Shown one piece after another: positions 1 through 7,757 of a stretch of 48,310 bases of DNA (the stretch's first letter is position 1; the number at the start of each line of letters is the position of its first letter). The stretch is from NCBI GenBank assembly GCA_024403935.1, contig JAKSQV010000008.1, positions 1 to 48,310 on the forward strand, in the 5' to 3' direction. Made by a program: the position numbers and the translations under genes. This DNA comes from Ruminococcus sp. (GTDB taxonomy: Bacteria; Bacillota; Clostridia; Oscillospirales; Ruminococcaceae). Under the pieces are notes generated by a model. It did no database searches. It worked only from the letters and a program-made list of their open reading frames with translations, and had not been told where the DNA came from.

Positions 1-134
1 TGTGTTGAACTTCAGGACAAAATGAGCCTGACATCAATGAATATGACGCGCAAATTCTCCGAATTATAAAGAATTTGCGCACCCCGAACATAGTTCGGGG
101 CAATAACCGCTGGTCCGCGGTTACTGAGGACGTA
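1..134 (-). ncRNA. Candidate structured RNA (stacked hairpins), runs off the left edge
   Basis: Seen: immediately downstream of a strong minus-strand promoter lie three perfect hairpins in a row. Their arms are 104-110/117-123 (7 bp, loop 111-116), 82-89/93-100 (8 bp, loop of 3) and 48-58/70-80 (11 bp). A fourth, imperfect pairing lies near 5-16/27-37. No credible reading frame starts in this stretch, and the transcript continues past the window edge. I compared it from memory with tmRNA, RNase P, SRP, 6S, T-box and common riboswitch cores and matched none. It could be an independent small RNA or a long structured leader of a gene further left. The structure is visible; the RNA class is not known. 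Confidence 0.45.
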
Positions 135-140
135 TTAATT

Positions 141-169
141 ATTATAACACAAAATGTGCATAATAGCAA
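141..169 (-). promoter_or_regulatory. Sigma-A-type promoter for the left-edge RNA
   Basis: On the minus strand the -35 box is TTGCTA (164-169) and the -10 box is a perfect TATAAT (141-146), with a 17-nt spacer. Transcription would start near 134 and run left into the stacked hairpins. Confidence 0.65.
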
Positions 170-286
170 GGGAGCGCAGAGAAAATCTCCATGTATAAAC
201 AAGTCCGTCATCGGGTTGTCGGTGGACTGTGTCCCCGAGGAATAATCCGAATTTTTCCGTCAATAATATCTGCGGAGGTGTTATAC

Positions 287-1051
287 GTGAAGAAAAATCT
301 GTTTTCCGATAACAAACAAGGTTCAAAGGGATTCTGTGCGGCACTCGGTATCAGTGCTGTAATGATAGGCTGGGCTTGCTGGTTTGCCTACGGTCAGAGC
401 AGGAAGCTCACTGACGAGCTCACAGCCAAAAACAGCGTTTCCGAGTCGGAAGCTCCCGTAAACAAACGTGCATACAGCGTTCCGAAAACTACGACTGCCG
501 TAAGGACAACTGTCCCTGTACGCACTGCCGTAAAAACAACGGTGACCGCCGCATCTGCACCTGCGGCAACTCTGCCTGCCGCATCGGTAAATATCAGCGT
601 ATCCGGGCAGGAGGAAGCTCATGATTCCGCAGCAAAGCTCTCCGACACGAAGCCGCCGCTCAAGGATATGAGCTTCATGATAACGGGCTTTTCCGGCAGT
701 GAGCTTGTCCGCAACGAAACCACAGGCTCATGGCAGACACACAACGGCACTGACTTCGCGGCTGAGGTCGGCTCAGACGTATACGCTGTGTCAGGCGGTG
801 ATGTGACAGAAGTGAAGAATGATCCTGTATGGGGCATTACTGTCACCGTAGATCACAAAAACGGCTTTGTCACGCGGTACTGCGGGCTGTCACAGACTCT
901 TGAGGTGCAGCAGGGAGATGCCCTTGCCGCAGGCGATCTCATCGGCACTGTCGGTAATACGGCTGACATTGAGAGTTCGCTCACACCGCATCTGCATCTG
1001 GAAATTCTCCACAACGGTGCCTATATCGATCCCATGAGCGAACTTACCTGA
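287..1051 (+). CDS. Membrane-anchored M23 family metallopeptidase, SpoIIQ-like
   Basis: A 254-residue protein with a short cytoplasmic N-terminus, one membrane segment (about residues 18-36), a low-complexity Thr/Ala/Val spacer (about 65-105) and a C-terminal LytM/M23 domain. The zinc-binding signature is present: H152 and D156 in HNGTD, and H235/H237 in HLHLE. M23 enzymes cut peptide cross-links in peptidoglycan. The layout of one transmembrane helix, a spacer and a terminal M23 domain ending in YIDPM matches clostridial SpoIIQ, which links mother cell and forespore during engulfment. Start chosen at GTG 287 because GGAGG lies at 274-278; an in-frame ATG at 191 lacks such a site. It stands alone between divergent units. 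Peptidase family is certain; the SpoIIQ role is inference, since other cell-wall M23 proteins have the same layout. Confidence 0.85.
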   Translation: MKKNLFSDNKQGSKGFCAALGISAVMIGWACWFAYGQSRKLTDELTAKNSVSESEAPVNKRAYSVPKTTTAVRTTVPVRTAVKTTVTAASAPAATLPAASVNISVSGQEEAHDSAAKLSDTKPPLKDMSFMITGFSGSELVRNETTGSWQTHNGTDFAAEVGSDVYAVSGGDVTEVKNDPVWGITVTVDHKNGFVTRYCGLSQTLEVQQGDALAAGDLIGTVGNTADIESSLTPHLHLEILHNGAYIDPMSELT

Positions 1052-1060
1052 ATTTACTGA

Positions 1061-1079
1061 TATGCCGCTTCACGGCATA
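1061..1079 (+). terminator. Small hairpin after the M23 gene
   Basis: A perfect 7-bp stem (1061-1067/1073-1079) with a 5-nt loop starts 9 nt after the M23 stop and is followed by AAAA rather than T, so it is a weak terminator on its own. The larger hairpin just downstream probably completes termination. Confidence 0.4.
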
Positions 1080-1111
1080 AAAATACCGAGCCTGTTATCA
1101 CAGGCTCGGTA
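1079..1111 (-). terminator. Rho-independent terminator of xylAB
   Basis: An 11-bp perfect stem (1084-1094/1101-1111) with a 6-nt loop lies 45 nt past the xylB stop. On the minus strand it is followed by a run of U (A run at 1079-1083 on the plus strand). Read rightward it is followed by AACTAACTTTT, so it may also stop the M23 transcript. Confidence 0.8.
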
Positions 1112-1155
1112 ACTAACTTTTCGCTAAGGGAATCAGTTTCATTCTTCCCTACATA

Positions 1156-2679
1156 TCAAAGCTGTGCGAGCTTCGAGAAGCTCTGCTTCAGGGCAGGATA
1201 AAGCTCACGGTAGAGCTGATAGCACCTCTCGTATTGCGCCGAATTCTCAGCATTCGGAGACTTGACCTTATCCGTGCGTGATATTGCTCCGCACGCCTCC
1301 TGCACACTGCTGTAAAGCCCTGCTCCGACAGCCGAAAGGATAGCCGCTCCGAGAGCAGGTCCCTCCTTTGATGTCGAGGTCTTGACATCACAGCCATACA
1401 GATCGGCAAGCATACTTCTCCACAGCGGCGAAGTACCTCCGCCGCCGCATACCATCATATCGCTGACGCTGACATTCATCTCACGGAACACCTCAATGCA
1501 GTCACGGAGAGAATACGATACGCCCTCCATTACAGCGCGTATCATATCACGTCGCGTATGCATAGACGAAAGTCCAAAGAATACTCCGCGTGCATCCGGA
1601 TCGAGATGAGGTGTGCGCTCGCCCATGAGATACGGCAGATAAAACAGCCTGTTTGCACCTATCGGAACTGTTTCAGCGGCTTTGTCCGTGGGCCAGTATT
1701 CAGCCTCACCCATAAGCCTTGCAGTCTCCTTCTCGCTCATGCAGAAGTTATCACGGAACCACTTCAGCGAAAGACCTGCGCCCTGCGTAACGCCCATGAC
1801 GTGCCATGCACCCGGAACTGCCGCACAGCAGGTATGCACTCTGCCCTTGCTGTCTATGGAGATCTCAGAAGTATGTGCAAAAACCACTCCTGACGTACCT
1901 ATGGTCGTGAAAGCCCTGCCGTCCTCAACGACTCCCATACCGACAGCCGCAGCAGCATTGTCGCCTGCTCCGCCGACAACTATCGTGCCCTCGCAGAGTC
2001 CGAGCTCATCAGCCACAGACTTTGTGAGTGTACCCGTCACCTCACAGGACTCGTACACCTTTCCCAGCCAGCTTTGGTCTATCTCAAACGCAGAGAGCAG
2101 CTCGTCAGACCACTTTCTTTCAGGAACATTGAGAAGCTGCATCCCCGATGCATCACTTACATCGGTCGCGTACTCCCCCGTGAGAATAAACCGCAGATAA
2201 TCCTTCGGAAGAAGTATATGCGCGATACGGCTGTATATCTCAGGCTCGTTGTTCCTCACCCACAGTATTTTCGATGCCGTCCAGCCTGTAAGTGCAGGAT
2301 TGGCAGTTATCTCCACGATCTTTTCCCTGCCTGCAAGCGAGTTCATCTGTACGACCTCTGCTGCTGTACGCTGGTCGCACCAGATTATGCTCCTGCGGAG
2401 GACATTATTGTCCCTATCAAGCATTACAAGTCCGTGCATCTGTCCTGAAATGCCTATGGCTCTGACATCCTGCTTTTTCACGCCGCTCTTTGACATCACG
2501 GCTTTTATCGTATTTTTCATCGCATCTGACCAGTCGGACGGCTCCTGCTCTGCATATCCGTTCTTCGGCTGATACATCGGGTATTCTTCTGACGCGGAGG
2601 CGATCACAGTTCCCGTTTCGTCAAAAAGAACAGTCTTGGTACCGCTGGTACCGCAGTCAACTCCTATTATGTACGACAT
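1156..2679 (-). CDS. xylB: Xylulokinase
   Basis: This FGGY-family sugar kinase phosphorylates D-xylulose to xylulose 5-phosphate with ATP in the cytosol, feeding the pentose phosphate pathway. The 507 residues match the family length. Visible motifs are the N-terminal phosphate-binding GVDCGTSGTK, the substrate-site segment GISGQMHGLV, the GAGDNAAAAVG region in the middle and the C-terminal adenosine-site CGGGGTSPLWRSMLAD. I set the start at the ATG at 2679 (MSYIIGVD) because AAAGG lies about 10 nt upstream; the ATG three codons earlier sits almost on top of that site. It follows xylA by 32 nt on the same transcript and ends just before a strong terminator. The pairing with xylose isomerase makes xylulose the likely substrate rather than glycerol or gluconate. 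Confidence 0.95.
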   Translation of the reverse strand: MSYIIGVDCGTSGTKTVLFDETGTVIASASEEYPMYQPKNGYAEQEPSDWSDAMKNTIKAVMSKSGVKKQDVRAIGISGQMHGLVMLDRDNNVLRRSIIWCDQRTAAEVVQMNSLAGREKIVEITANPALTGWTASKILWVRNNEPEIYSRIAHILLPKDYLRFILTGEYATDVSDASGMQLLNVPERKWSDELLSAFEIDQSWLGKVYESCEVTGTLTKSVADELGLCEGTIVVGGAGDNAAAAVGMGVVEDGRAFTTIGTSGVVFAHTSEISIDSKGRVHTCCAAVPGAWHVMGVTQGAGLSLKWFRDNFCMSEKETARLMGEAEYWPTDKAAETVPIGANRLFYLPYLMGERTPHLDPDARGVFFGLSSMHTRRDMIRAVMEGVSYSLRDCIEVFREMNVSVSDMMVCGGGGTSPLWRSMLADLYGCDVKTSTSKEGPALGAAILSAVGAGLYSSVQEACGAISRTDKVKSPNAENSAQYERCYQLYRELYPALKQSFSKLAQL

Positions 2680-2711
2680 AACGTTCATTCCTTTCTGTGA
2701 AGCTGACCTTC

Positions 2712-4034
2712 TCAAAGGCTGAACATGATATTATTCATAATGGATTCAAGCATCTCCTGACGTCCGCTTCCGAGAGAATCCGTTACCTCTCCCTTTTCGA
2801 GAGCGTACTTCTCAAGCTCTGCAAAGCCGACCTTGCCGTCGATTATATCCTTGCCTATGCCTGTAGTCCATGAGGAGTATCTGTCCGCAACGAACTTGTC
2901 GATACGTCCGTCATCTATCATCTTCTGAGCTATTCTCAGACCGAGAGCAAAGGTATCCATACCTGCGATATAGCTGTGGAAAATGTCCTCGGGGGTGAAG
3001 CTTCCGCGGCGAGCCTTTGAATCGAAGTTCAGACCGCCGTTTGTAAAGCCGCCTGCCTTGAGCACCTCATACATACAAAGTGCCGCCTCGTACACATTTG
3101 TCGGGAACTGGTCGGTATCCCAGCCGAGGAGAGTATCTCCCTGATTAGCGTCGATTGAGCCGAAGAAGCCGTTATCGCGTGCAACACGAAGCTCATGCTG
3201 GAAGGGATGCTGAGCGAGGGTAGCGTGATTTGCCTCGATATTTATTCTGAAGTCCTTTTCAAGACCGTACTTGCGGAGGAAGCCGAGGACTGTCGCTGTA
3301 TCGAAGTCGTACTGATGCTTTGTAGGCTCCTTAGGCTTGGGCTCGATGTAGAAGTCGCCCTTGAAGCCGATAGAGCGTCCGTATTCCACAGCCATGTGCA
3401 TAAGACGAGCCATATTGTCGAGCTCAAGTCCCATGTCGGTATTGAGGAGAGTCTCATAGCCCTCTCGCCCGCCCCAGAATACATAGCCGCTTCCCCCGAG
3501 TCTGACGGTAGTCTCTATCGCCTTCTTTATCTGAGCAGCAGCGTATGCGAAAACATCAGCAGAGGGAGATGTTCCTGCGCCGTGCATATATCTCGGATGA
3601 TCGAAGCACTTTGCCGTGCCCCAGAGGCACTTGAAGCCTGTCTCAGCCTGTTTTGCGCTTATGTAGTCGGTTATCTCGTCGAGCTTTGCGTTTGTCTCGG
3701 CGAGCGAGCCATACTCGGGAGAGAGGTCACGGTCGTGGAAGCAGAAATAGTCGATCGAGAGCTTGTCCATTATCTCGAAGGCCGCATCGACCTTTGCCTT
3801 TGCCCTTGCAGCAGGATCGGATTCGCCCCATGTCTTGTCGGCTGTGCCTACGCCGAACATATCAGTGCCGTCTCCTCCCATGGTATGCCACCATGAGAGC
3901 GCGAAGCGAAGCTGCTCGCGCATGGTCTTGCCGCCTATGACCTCATCGGGATCGAAGTACTTGAACGCCAGAGGGTTGACGGAGTTCTTTCCCTCGTACC
4001 TTATCTTGCCTATGCCCTTGAAAAATTCGCCCAT
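2712..4034 (-). CDS. xylA: Xylose isomerase
   Basis: This enzyme interconverts D-xylose and D-xylulose, the first step of the isomerase route for xylose. The 440 residues fit the longer class II enzymes. The catalytic His100 and Asp103 are in FCFHDRDL, Glu232 and Lys234 (metal and substrate ligands) are in [12 protein letters not shown], and further metal ligands lie in [13 protein letters not shown] and [23 protein letters not shown] site precedes the ATG by about 9 nt. It is the first gene of the xylA-xylB pair. The 5' leader carries a dyad (GAGCCTG at 4057-4063 and CAGGCTC at 4077-4083) enclosing the small palindrome TCCGTACGGA, which could be a regulator site. No convincing -35/-10 pair is visible upstream. 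Confidence 0.97.
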   Translation of the reverse strand: MGEFFKGIGKIRYEGKNSVNPLAFKYFDPDEVIGGKTMREQLRFALSWWHTMGGDGTDMFGVGTADKTWGESDPAARAKAKVDAAFEIMDKLSIDYFCFHDRDLSPEYGSLAETNAKLDEITDYISAKQAETGFKCLWGTAKCFDHPRYMHGAGTSPSADVFAYAAAQIKKAIETTVRLGGSGYVFWGGREGYETLLNTDMGLELDNMARLMHMAVEYGRSIGFKGDFYIEPKPKEPTKHQYDFDTATVLGFLRKYGLEKDFRINIEANHATLAQHPFQHELRVARDNGFFGSIDANQGDTLLGWDTDQFPTNVYEAALCMYEVLKAGGFTNGGLNFDSKARRGSFTPEDIFHSYIAGMDTFALGLRIAQKMIDDGRIDKFVADRYSSWTTGIGKDIIDGKVGFAELEKYALEKGEVTDSLGSGRQEMLESIMNNIMFSL

Positions 4035-4056
4035 GTTTATACACTCCTTTTCTTTT

Positions 4057-4083
4057 GAGCCTGTCCGTACGGATCGCAGGCTC
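4057..4083 (-). promoter_or_regulatory. Dyad in the xylA leader, possible operator
   Basis: Inverted arms GAGCCTG (4057-4063) and CAGGCTC (4077-4083) enclose TCCGTACGGA, itself a palindrome. It lies 23 nt before the xylA start. No U run follows, so it is not a terminator. Binding by a xylose-responsive repressor is a guess from position only. Confidence 0.35.
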
Positions 4084-4095
4084 TATATAGTACAA

Positions 4096-4125
4096 CAGGG
4101 GCAAAACGTTTTACATTTGCCCCTG
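4096..4125 (-). terminator. Hairpin between the membrane-protein gene and xylA
   Basis: A perfect 10-bp stem (4096-4105/4116-4125) with a 10-nt loop begins 30 nt past the stop of the upstream leftward gene. The U run on the minus strand is poor (TTGTACTATATAG), so termination may be partial and xylA may be reached by read-through. Confidence 0.5.
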
Positions 4126-4154
4126 AGTATTTAAAGCCTTACGGCTTCTGAACA

Positions 4155-5387
4155 TTAATTGTTAAGCAGATCTACCGAGAGAGAACGTGATTCAGTATCA
4201 AAATAGTCCTCAAGCTCCGCTACATAATAACGGAAGCATACCTTGCCGTTAAAGGTCATCACATCGCCCGAATCAGATACTCCGAGCTGTGCAAGCTGTG
4301 CATCCGAGAGGTCGCAAAGCTTTACGCTCGTATCTGAAGAAACAGTCCACAGAGGATTGCCCCATACGTCAACGTTCATATTATTGTACAGGCTGAAGCC
4401 GTCTGCGCTGAGATCGCTGAAGTATACCTTTTCTCCGATATTTTTGCCTGCATCAACAAGTATCTCATTTGTCGGAGAGAGAATGTAATATCTTCCAGAG
4501 CTGTCCCTGCCTATGCAGAAATGTTCGAGCTGTTCATCGGTGAGGTCATCAAGCTTGATAGCATCGACATCCTTGGCTGTCATTCCTATTTCAAGGAGAT
4601 CATATACGTTTACATCGCTTATTTCGAGCGTGGTGTCATATTTGTATCCGAGTGCAGCTATCTCCGAACGTGTAACGTGTACTGCAATATCATCGGACAG
4701 TGCGTTCAGATCATCGGTTATCTCCTGACGTGTCTTGGTTTCCCAGTTCAGCTCTATGCTCTCGCACTTTGGACGTTCCATATAAACGACACGTTCCATA
4801 TTCTTGAGAGTGAATGTAACGAACGGATATGTCACGTCAGCGTAGTTAGGCTCGATATAAACAGCAGTGCTGCCGTTCGAGCTGTCATCGGTATTGACTA
4901 TCCTGTAACGATAGATGCCTGAAGGCGATTCGCCGCTCTTATATGTTTCCTGCTTGGAAGTGGTAACGAAAAATGACGTAAACAGGAAGTAGCCGAGCGC
5001 ACCGAAGATATACAGCAGGAGCACGATCGTTCCTATTGCTGTCTTTGCACCCTCGCCTGCTCCTGAAAGCAGAAGCATCACTACACCCACTGCGATAACG
5101 GGGATGAGGATCTCCTTATGGTCGAAGTACATCAGCACCACCGGCAGCATTGCAGGCAGAATTATAAAGCTGCATATCCGTGTGACTATCTGTTTGCGCG
5201 TATACAGCATGAGGACCAGTGCTATGACAGATACTGCCGAGACGATAAGGGCAACCGATCCCTTTGATTCTACGTGTATATTATAGAATATCGAATAATA
5301 GCAGAGAAAGCAGACGCACACGGTATAAAGTGCCGCTATGACCGATACTATTCTCTTGGTCCAGACGTTATCAAAGAAAGCTTTCAT
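4155..5387 (-). CDS. Membrane protein of unknown function
   Basis: I do not recognise this family. The 410-residue protein has about five hydrophobic helices in residues 10-145 (including LYTVCVCFLCYYSIF and the segment beginning AIGTIVLLL), followed by a soluble, probably extracytoplasmic region of about 260 residues. That region contains two similar short stretches, LTDEQLEHFCIGRDSSGRYY and LSDAQLAQLGVSDSGDV, suggesting an internal repeat. The start was placed at the ATG at 5387 (MKAFFDN) because GGAGG precedes it by 6 nt; the frame extends upstream to 5459 without a ribosome site. It is a single-gene unit between xylA and the VanZ-like gene, so context gives no function. Confidence 0.75.
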   Translation of the reverse strand: MKAFFDNVWTKRIVSVIAALYTVCVCFLCYYSIFYNIHVESKGSVALIVSAVSVIALVLMLYTRKQIVTRICSFIILPAMLPVVLMYFDHKEILIPVIAVGVVMLLLSGAGEGAKTAIGTIVLLLYIFGALGYFLFTSFFVTTSKQETYKSGESPSGIYRYRIVNTDDSSNGSTAVYIEPNYADVTYPFVTFTLKNMERVVYMERPKCESIELNWETKTRQEITDDLNALSDDIAVHVTRSEIAALGYKYDTTLEISDVNVYDLLEIGMTAKDVDAIKLDDLTDEQLEHFCIGRDSSGRYYILSPTNEILVDAGKNIGEKVYFSDLSADGFSLYNNMNVDVWGNPLWTVSSDTSVKLCDLSDAQLAQLGVSDSGDVMTFNGKVCFRYYVAELEDYFDTESRSLSVDLLNN

Positions 5388-5539
5388 TTTGACCTCCGAT
5401 TGAGATGCTAATAAATATCCATATAGAATAATTATAGCATTTTCGGGAAAAAGATACAAGTCATTTTTTAAAGAAATAATTACTAAATGGTTACAATTTT
5501 CGCACAGGCCTATCTTCTGTTCCGCATTTTCATCTCTGC

Positions 5540-5568
5540 TTGCATTATTCCGCGTTTTATGTTATCAT
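5540..5568 (+). promoter_or_regulatory. Promoter of the VanZ-like gene
   Basis: The -35 box TTGCAT (5540-5545) and the -10 box TATCAT (5563-5568) are separated by 17 nt, placing the start of transcription about 20 nt before the ATG. The rest of the 207-nt gap to the leftward neighbour (5388-5594) shows nothing else clear. Confidence 0.55.
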
Positions 5569-5594
5569 AGAAATACTGATACAAAGGAGAAATT

Positions 5595-6104
5595 ATGGAA
5601 AAGAAACATCTCATCACACCTGCAAGAATCATATTCTGTCTGCTGTCGTTAACGATAATGGCAGTGATATTCACCCTCTCATGTGAAAATGCCGACGATT
5701 CATCAGAAACAAGCGGCTTTTTCACTAATTTCATCGTAAGATGTTTTGTAAGGAACTTCGACAGCTTCGCTCAGGAACGTCAGGACGAGATATACGGGAA
5801 TATCAGCTTTATTATCCGGAAGTGCGCTCATTTCAGTGCCTATGCAGCTCTCGGCTTCTGTACGTCATGTACCGCCGGCAGACGCAGGCTGTTCACACGG
5901 GGAAGCCTCATCGCATGGGGAATATGCATACTCTACGCCTGCTCGGACGAGCTGCACCAGCATTTTGTACCGGGACGCTCATGCGAGCTGAGAGACGTAA
6001 TGATAGATTCATGCGGTGCGCTCACGGGATTGCTCGTGTCAATGCTTGCAATGGCCGCAGCGGCGCATTTCATCAGAAACAAGCATAAAAAAAAGACTGC
6101 CTGA
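5595..6104 (+). CDS. VanZ-like family membrane protein
   Basis: A 169-residue integral membrane protein with an N-terminal helix (about residues 9-28) and further hydrophobic segments in its second half. The family signature is clear: KCAHFSAYAALGFC, then CSDELHQHFVPGRSCELRDVMIDSCGALTG. VanZ proteins occur widely in Firmicutes; the founding member gives low-level teicoplanin resistance, but the biochemical activity is unsettled and most homologues are not resistance genes. GGAG precedes the ATG by 6 to 7 nt. The stop codon lies inside the loop of the terminator hairpin. It is a single-gene transcription unit converging on the long leftward operon. Confidence 0.88.
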   Translation: MEKKHLITPARIIFCLLSLTIMAVIFTLSCENADDSSETSGFFTNFIVRCFVRNFDSFAQERQDEIYGNISFIIRKCAHFSAYAALGFCTSCTAGRRRLFTRGSLIAWGICILYACSDELHQHFVPGRSCELRDVMIDSCGALTGLLVSMLAMAAAAHFIRNKHKKKTA

Positions 6105-6122
6105 CGGCAGCCTTTCTTTTTT
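6087..6122. terminator. Bidirectional terminator between vanZ-like gene and spoVM
   Basis: The stem CTGCC/GGCAG (6097-6101/6106-6110) has loop TGAC. Rightward it is followed by CCTTTCTTTTTT (to 6122), leftward by eight U (A run 6087-6094). It ends both the VanZ-like gene and the long housekeeping operon. Confidence 0.8.
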
Positions 6123-6204
6123 ATTCTTCGTCCTTACGAATTCCGAAAATAGTCCTGAGTATACCCGACAAAAAACGCGGGCTCTTTATCACTACGATCT
6201 TCAG
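6121..6204 (-). CDS. spoVM: SpoVM, stage V sporulation protein M (CTG start)
   Basis: This is a 27-codon gene. SpoVM is a tiny amphipathic helix that binds the curved forespore membrane and anchors SpoIVA to begin coat assembly. Compared from memory with the 26-residue B. subtilis protein, it aligns without gaps over most of its length: Lys2, Ile6, Lys7, the key Pro9, Phe11, Leu12, Gly14, Ile15, Arg17 and Gly21 are all kept, with a basic-acidic tail (GIRKDEE). A perfect GGAGG lies 8 nt before codon 1, but that codon is CTG; no ATG, GTG or TTG is placed to give the conserved N-terminus. It follows thiN by 54 nt, the same order as in B. subtilis (prkC-rsgA-...-thiN-spoVM). Identity is strong from sequence and synteny together; the CTG start is inferred. 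Confidence 0.85.
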   Translation of the reverse strand: MKIVVIKSPRFLSGILRTIFGIRKDEE

Positions 6205-6258
6205 TATGTATCCCTCCTTCAGTGATATATCATATTATATTCACCAAGGAGTTTTTCG

Positions 6259-6882
6259 TTACCGCGGCTGTATCACCAGTGCAACACCGCTGTCTATGGC
6301 AAGATGAGCTGACGTTCCGGTGATCTCGTTGCTGACACCGATGGGATACGAGCTGCTCATAGTGTAGTTCTCAAGCGGATACTTCACACCGCTCAGGCTG
6401 CGTATCTGCACAGTATCCGTGAACGCAAGCACCGAAAAATACTTACCGCCGTCAGAACGCAGATAATCGCGCTCACCTGCTCCCTGCATAAAGACAAGCT
6501 CATTTCCGACGAGTACCAGCTCAGCACTGTGATTTTGTGCATAGAGCATCGTCTGTAAGTTTGCAAATGTGTGGTCAAACCGCTCTCCGCCGAGAGCCCC
6601 GTAAAGATATATTCTTCCGAAACCGCGCTCTATCGCTAGTTTCACCGCAAGGAGCGTGTCCGTATCGTCTTTTTCGGGCTTGAAGCGGATGATCTCTGCT
6701 CTGCACGGAAGCTCTCCCTCAAAGGAATCGAAGTCTCCCATTGCTATATCAGGTGTCAGGCAGAGCTTTTCCGCATGACGCAGACCGCAGTCCGCACATA
6801 TAACAGTTCCCTCGTGTGCCGCAAACCAATCACGGCTGACATTCCCGAGTTCGCCGCCCGCAAAGATATGGCAGATATTCAT
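6259..6882 (-). CDS. thiN: Thiamine pyrophosphokinase
   Basis: Transfers pyrophosphate from ATP to thiamine to make thiamine diphosphate, the active cofactor, in the cytosol. The 207 residues match the bacterial ThiN/TPK length. Motifs seen: CADCGLRHAEKLCLTPDIAMGD with the DFDS metal/ATP site, KPEKDDTDTLLAVKLA (the DDTD catalytic motif) and LYGALGGERFDHTFANL, followed by the beta-rich thiamine-binding C-terminus. The ATG at 6882 overlaps the rsgA stop by ATGA and has GGAG 6 nt upstream; an in-frame GTG four codons earlier is less well placed. The ribulose-phosphate epimerase gene often found between rsgA and thiN is absent here. Confidence 0.93.
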   Translation of the reverse strand: MNICHIFAGGELGNVSRDWFAAHEGTVICADCGLRHAEKLCLTPDIAMGDFDSFEGELPCRAEIIRFKPEKDDTDTLLAVKLAIERGFGRIYLYGALGGERFDHTFANLQTMLYAQNHSAELVLVGNELVFMQGAGERDYLRSDGGKYFSVLAFTDTVQIRSLSGVKYPLENYTMSSSYPIGVSNEITGTSAHLAIDSGVALVIQPR

Positions 6883-7757
6883 TTCAGCTCCCACTCCTTC
6901 AGCTGTTTTGCCTCATCAAACATCGCACAGTAGCTCTCATGGCGGCTTTTCGGTATTTTTCCCTCTGCCACAGCCGCTGTCACAGCACATCCCTTCTCAC
7001 AGGTGTGCGAGCAGTCGCGGAACAGGCAGTTATCGGTGAATTCAGAGAATTCACGGAAACAGCCTGCAAGCTCCTCCTTGCGGATTATGTCATAACGGTT
7101 CGTCTCGAATGTGGAAAATCCGGGAGTATCAGCAATATATCCGCCGCCTGCAAGCTTGTACAGCTCCGCATGACGGGTGGTATGTCTGCCTCTGCCGAGC
7201 TTTTTGCTTATTTCGCCCGTAGCGATATTGAGAGTCGGATCGACCGCATTGAGAAGCGTGGACTTTCCTGCGCCCGAATTGCCTGTAAATGCGCTTATCT
7301 TCCCGTTCAGGAGTTCACGCACCTGCTGTACCGAAGCCTCATCGCTGTAATCGACCTCCACCGTCTTTATGCCGATCGTATCGTACACCTCGCGAACACT
7401 TCTTCCGTCGCAGAGGTCGGTCTTGGTGATGACGACCACAGGCTCAATCCCCTTAAACTCGGCAATAGCGATAAACTTATCAAGGAGAAGAAAATTCGGG
7501 GAAGGACTTACCGTAGACACAACGAACAGTATACGGTCAAGATTGGCAAGAGGCGGTCTTATGAGATAATTCCTGCGTTCTCCTATTGCAGTGATAACGC
7601 CGCCGCTGACGGTAACGCTGTCGCCCACGGCAGGACTTATCCCCTTTGAGCGGAACACTCCCCTCGCCTTGCACTCTAATATACCATCAGGGGACTCTAC
7701 AGTGTAGAGTCCCCCTAAGCATTTTATTATTATTCCGCTTGTCTCAGCGATCACCAT
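6879..7757 (-). CDS. rsgA: Small ribosomal subunit biogenesis GTPase RsgA
   Basis: RsgA binds the 30S subunit late in assembly and hydrolyses GTP. The 292 residues show an N-terminal OB fold (about 1-70), a circularly permuted GTPase domain with VITKTDL (G4) coming before GNSGAGKSTLLNAV (G1) and DTPGFS (G3), and a C-terminal zinc-binding knuckle CLFRDCSHTCEKGC. The permuted order is diagnostic. The start is set at the ATG at 7757 (MVIAETSG), which overlaps the end of the kinase gene by 7 nt; the frame is open further upstream but gives an Arg-rich extension that is the kinase tail read in another frame. No strong Shine-Dalgarno is visible, so translational coupling is likely. Confidence 0.95.
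   Translation of the reverse strand: MVIAETSGIIIKCLGGLYTVESPDGILECKARGVFRSKGISPAVGDSVTVSGGVITAIGERRNYLIRPPLANLDRILFVVSTVSPSPNFLLLDKFIAIAEFKGIEPVVVITKTDLCDGRSVREVYDTIGIKTVEVDYSDEASVQQVRELLNGKISAFTGNSGAGKSTLLNAVDPTLNIATGEISKKLGRGRHTTRHAELYKLAGGGYIADTPGFSTFETNRYDIIRKEELAGCFREFSEFTDNCLFRDCSHTCEKGCAVTAAVAEGKIPKSRHESYCAMFDEAKQLKEWELK

Noticed and set aside
193-225. Possible sporulation sigma-F promoter (GTATA then 15 nt then GG) before the M23 gene
   Set aside because: The -10 part does not follow the expected GGnnAnA pattern, so the match is too weak to report.
191-286. Upstream ATG extending the M23 peptidase by 32 residues
   Set aside because: No ribosome site in front of it, while GTG 287 has GGAGG at the right distance and gives a normal membrane-anchor N-terminus.
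3195-3896. A 233-codon rightward frame opposite xylA
   Set aside because: xylA is intact with all catalytic residues; the opposite frame has no recognisable protein features.
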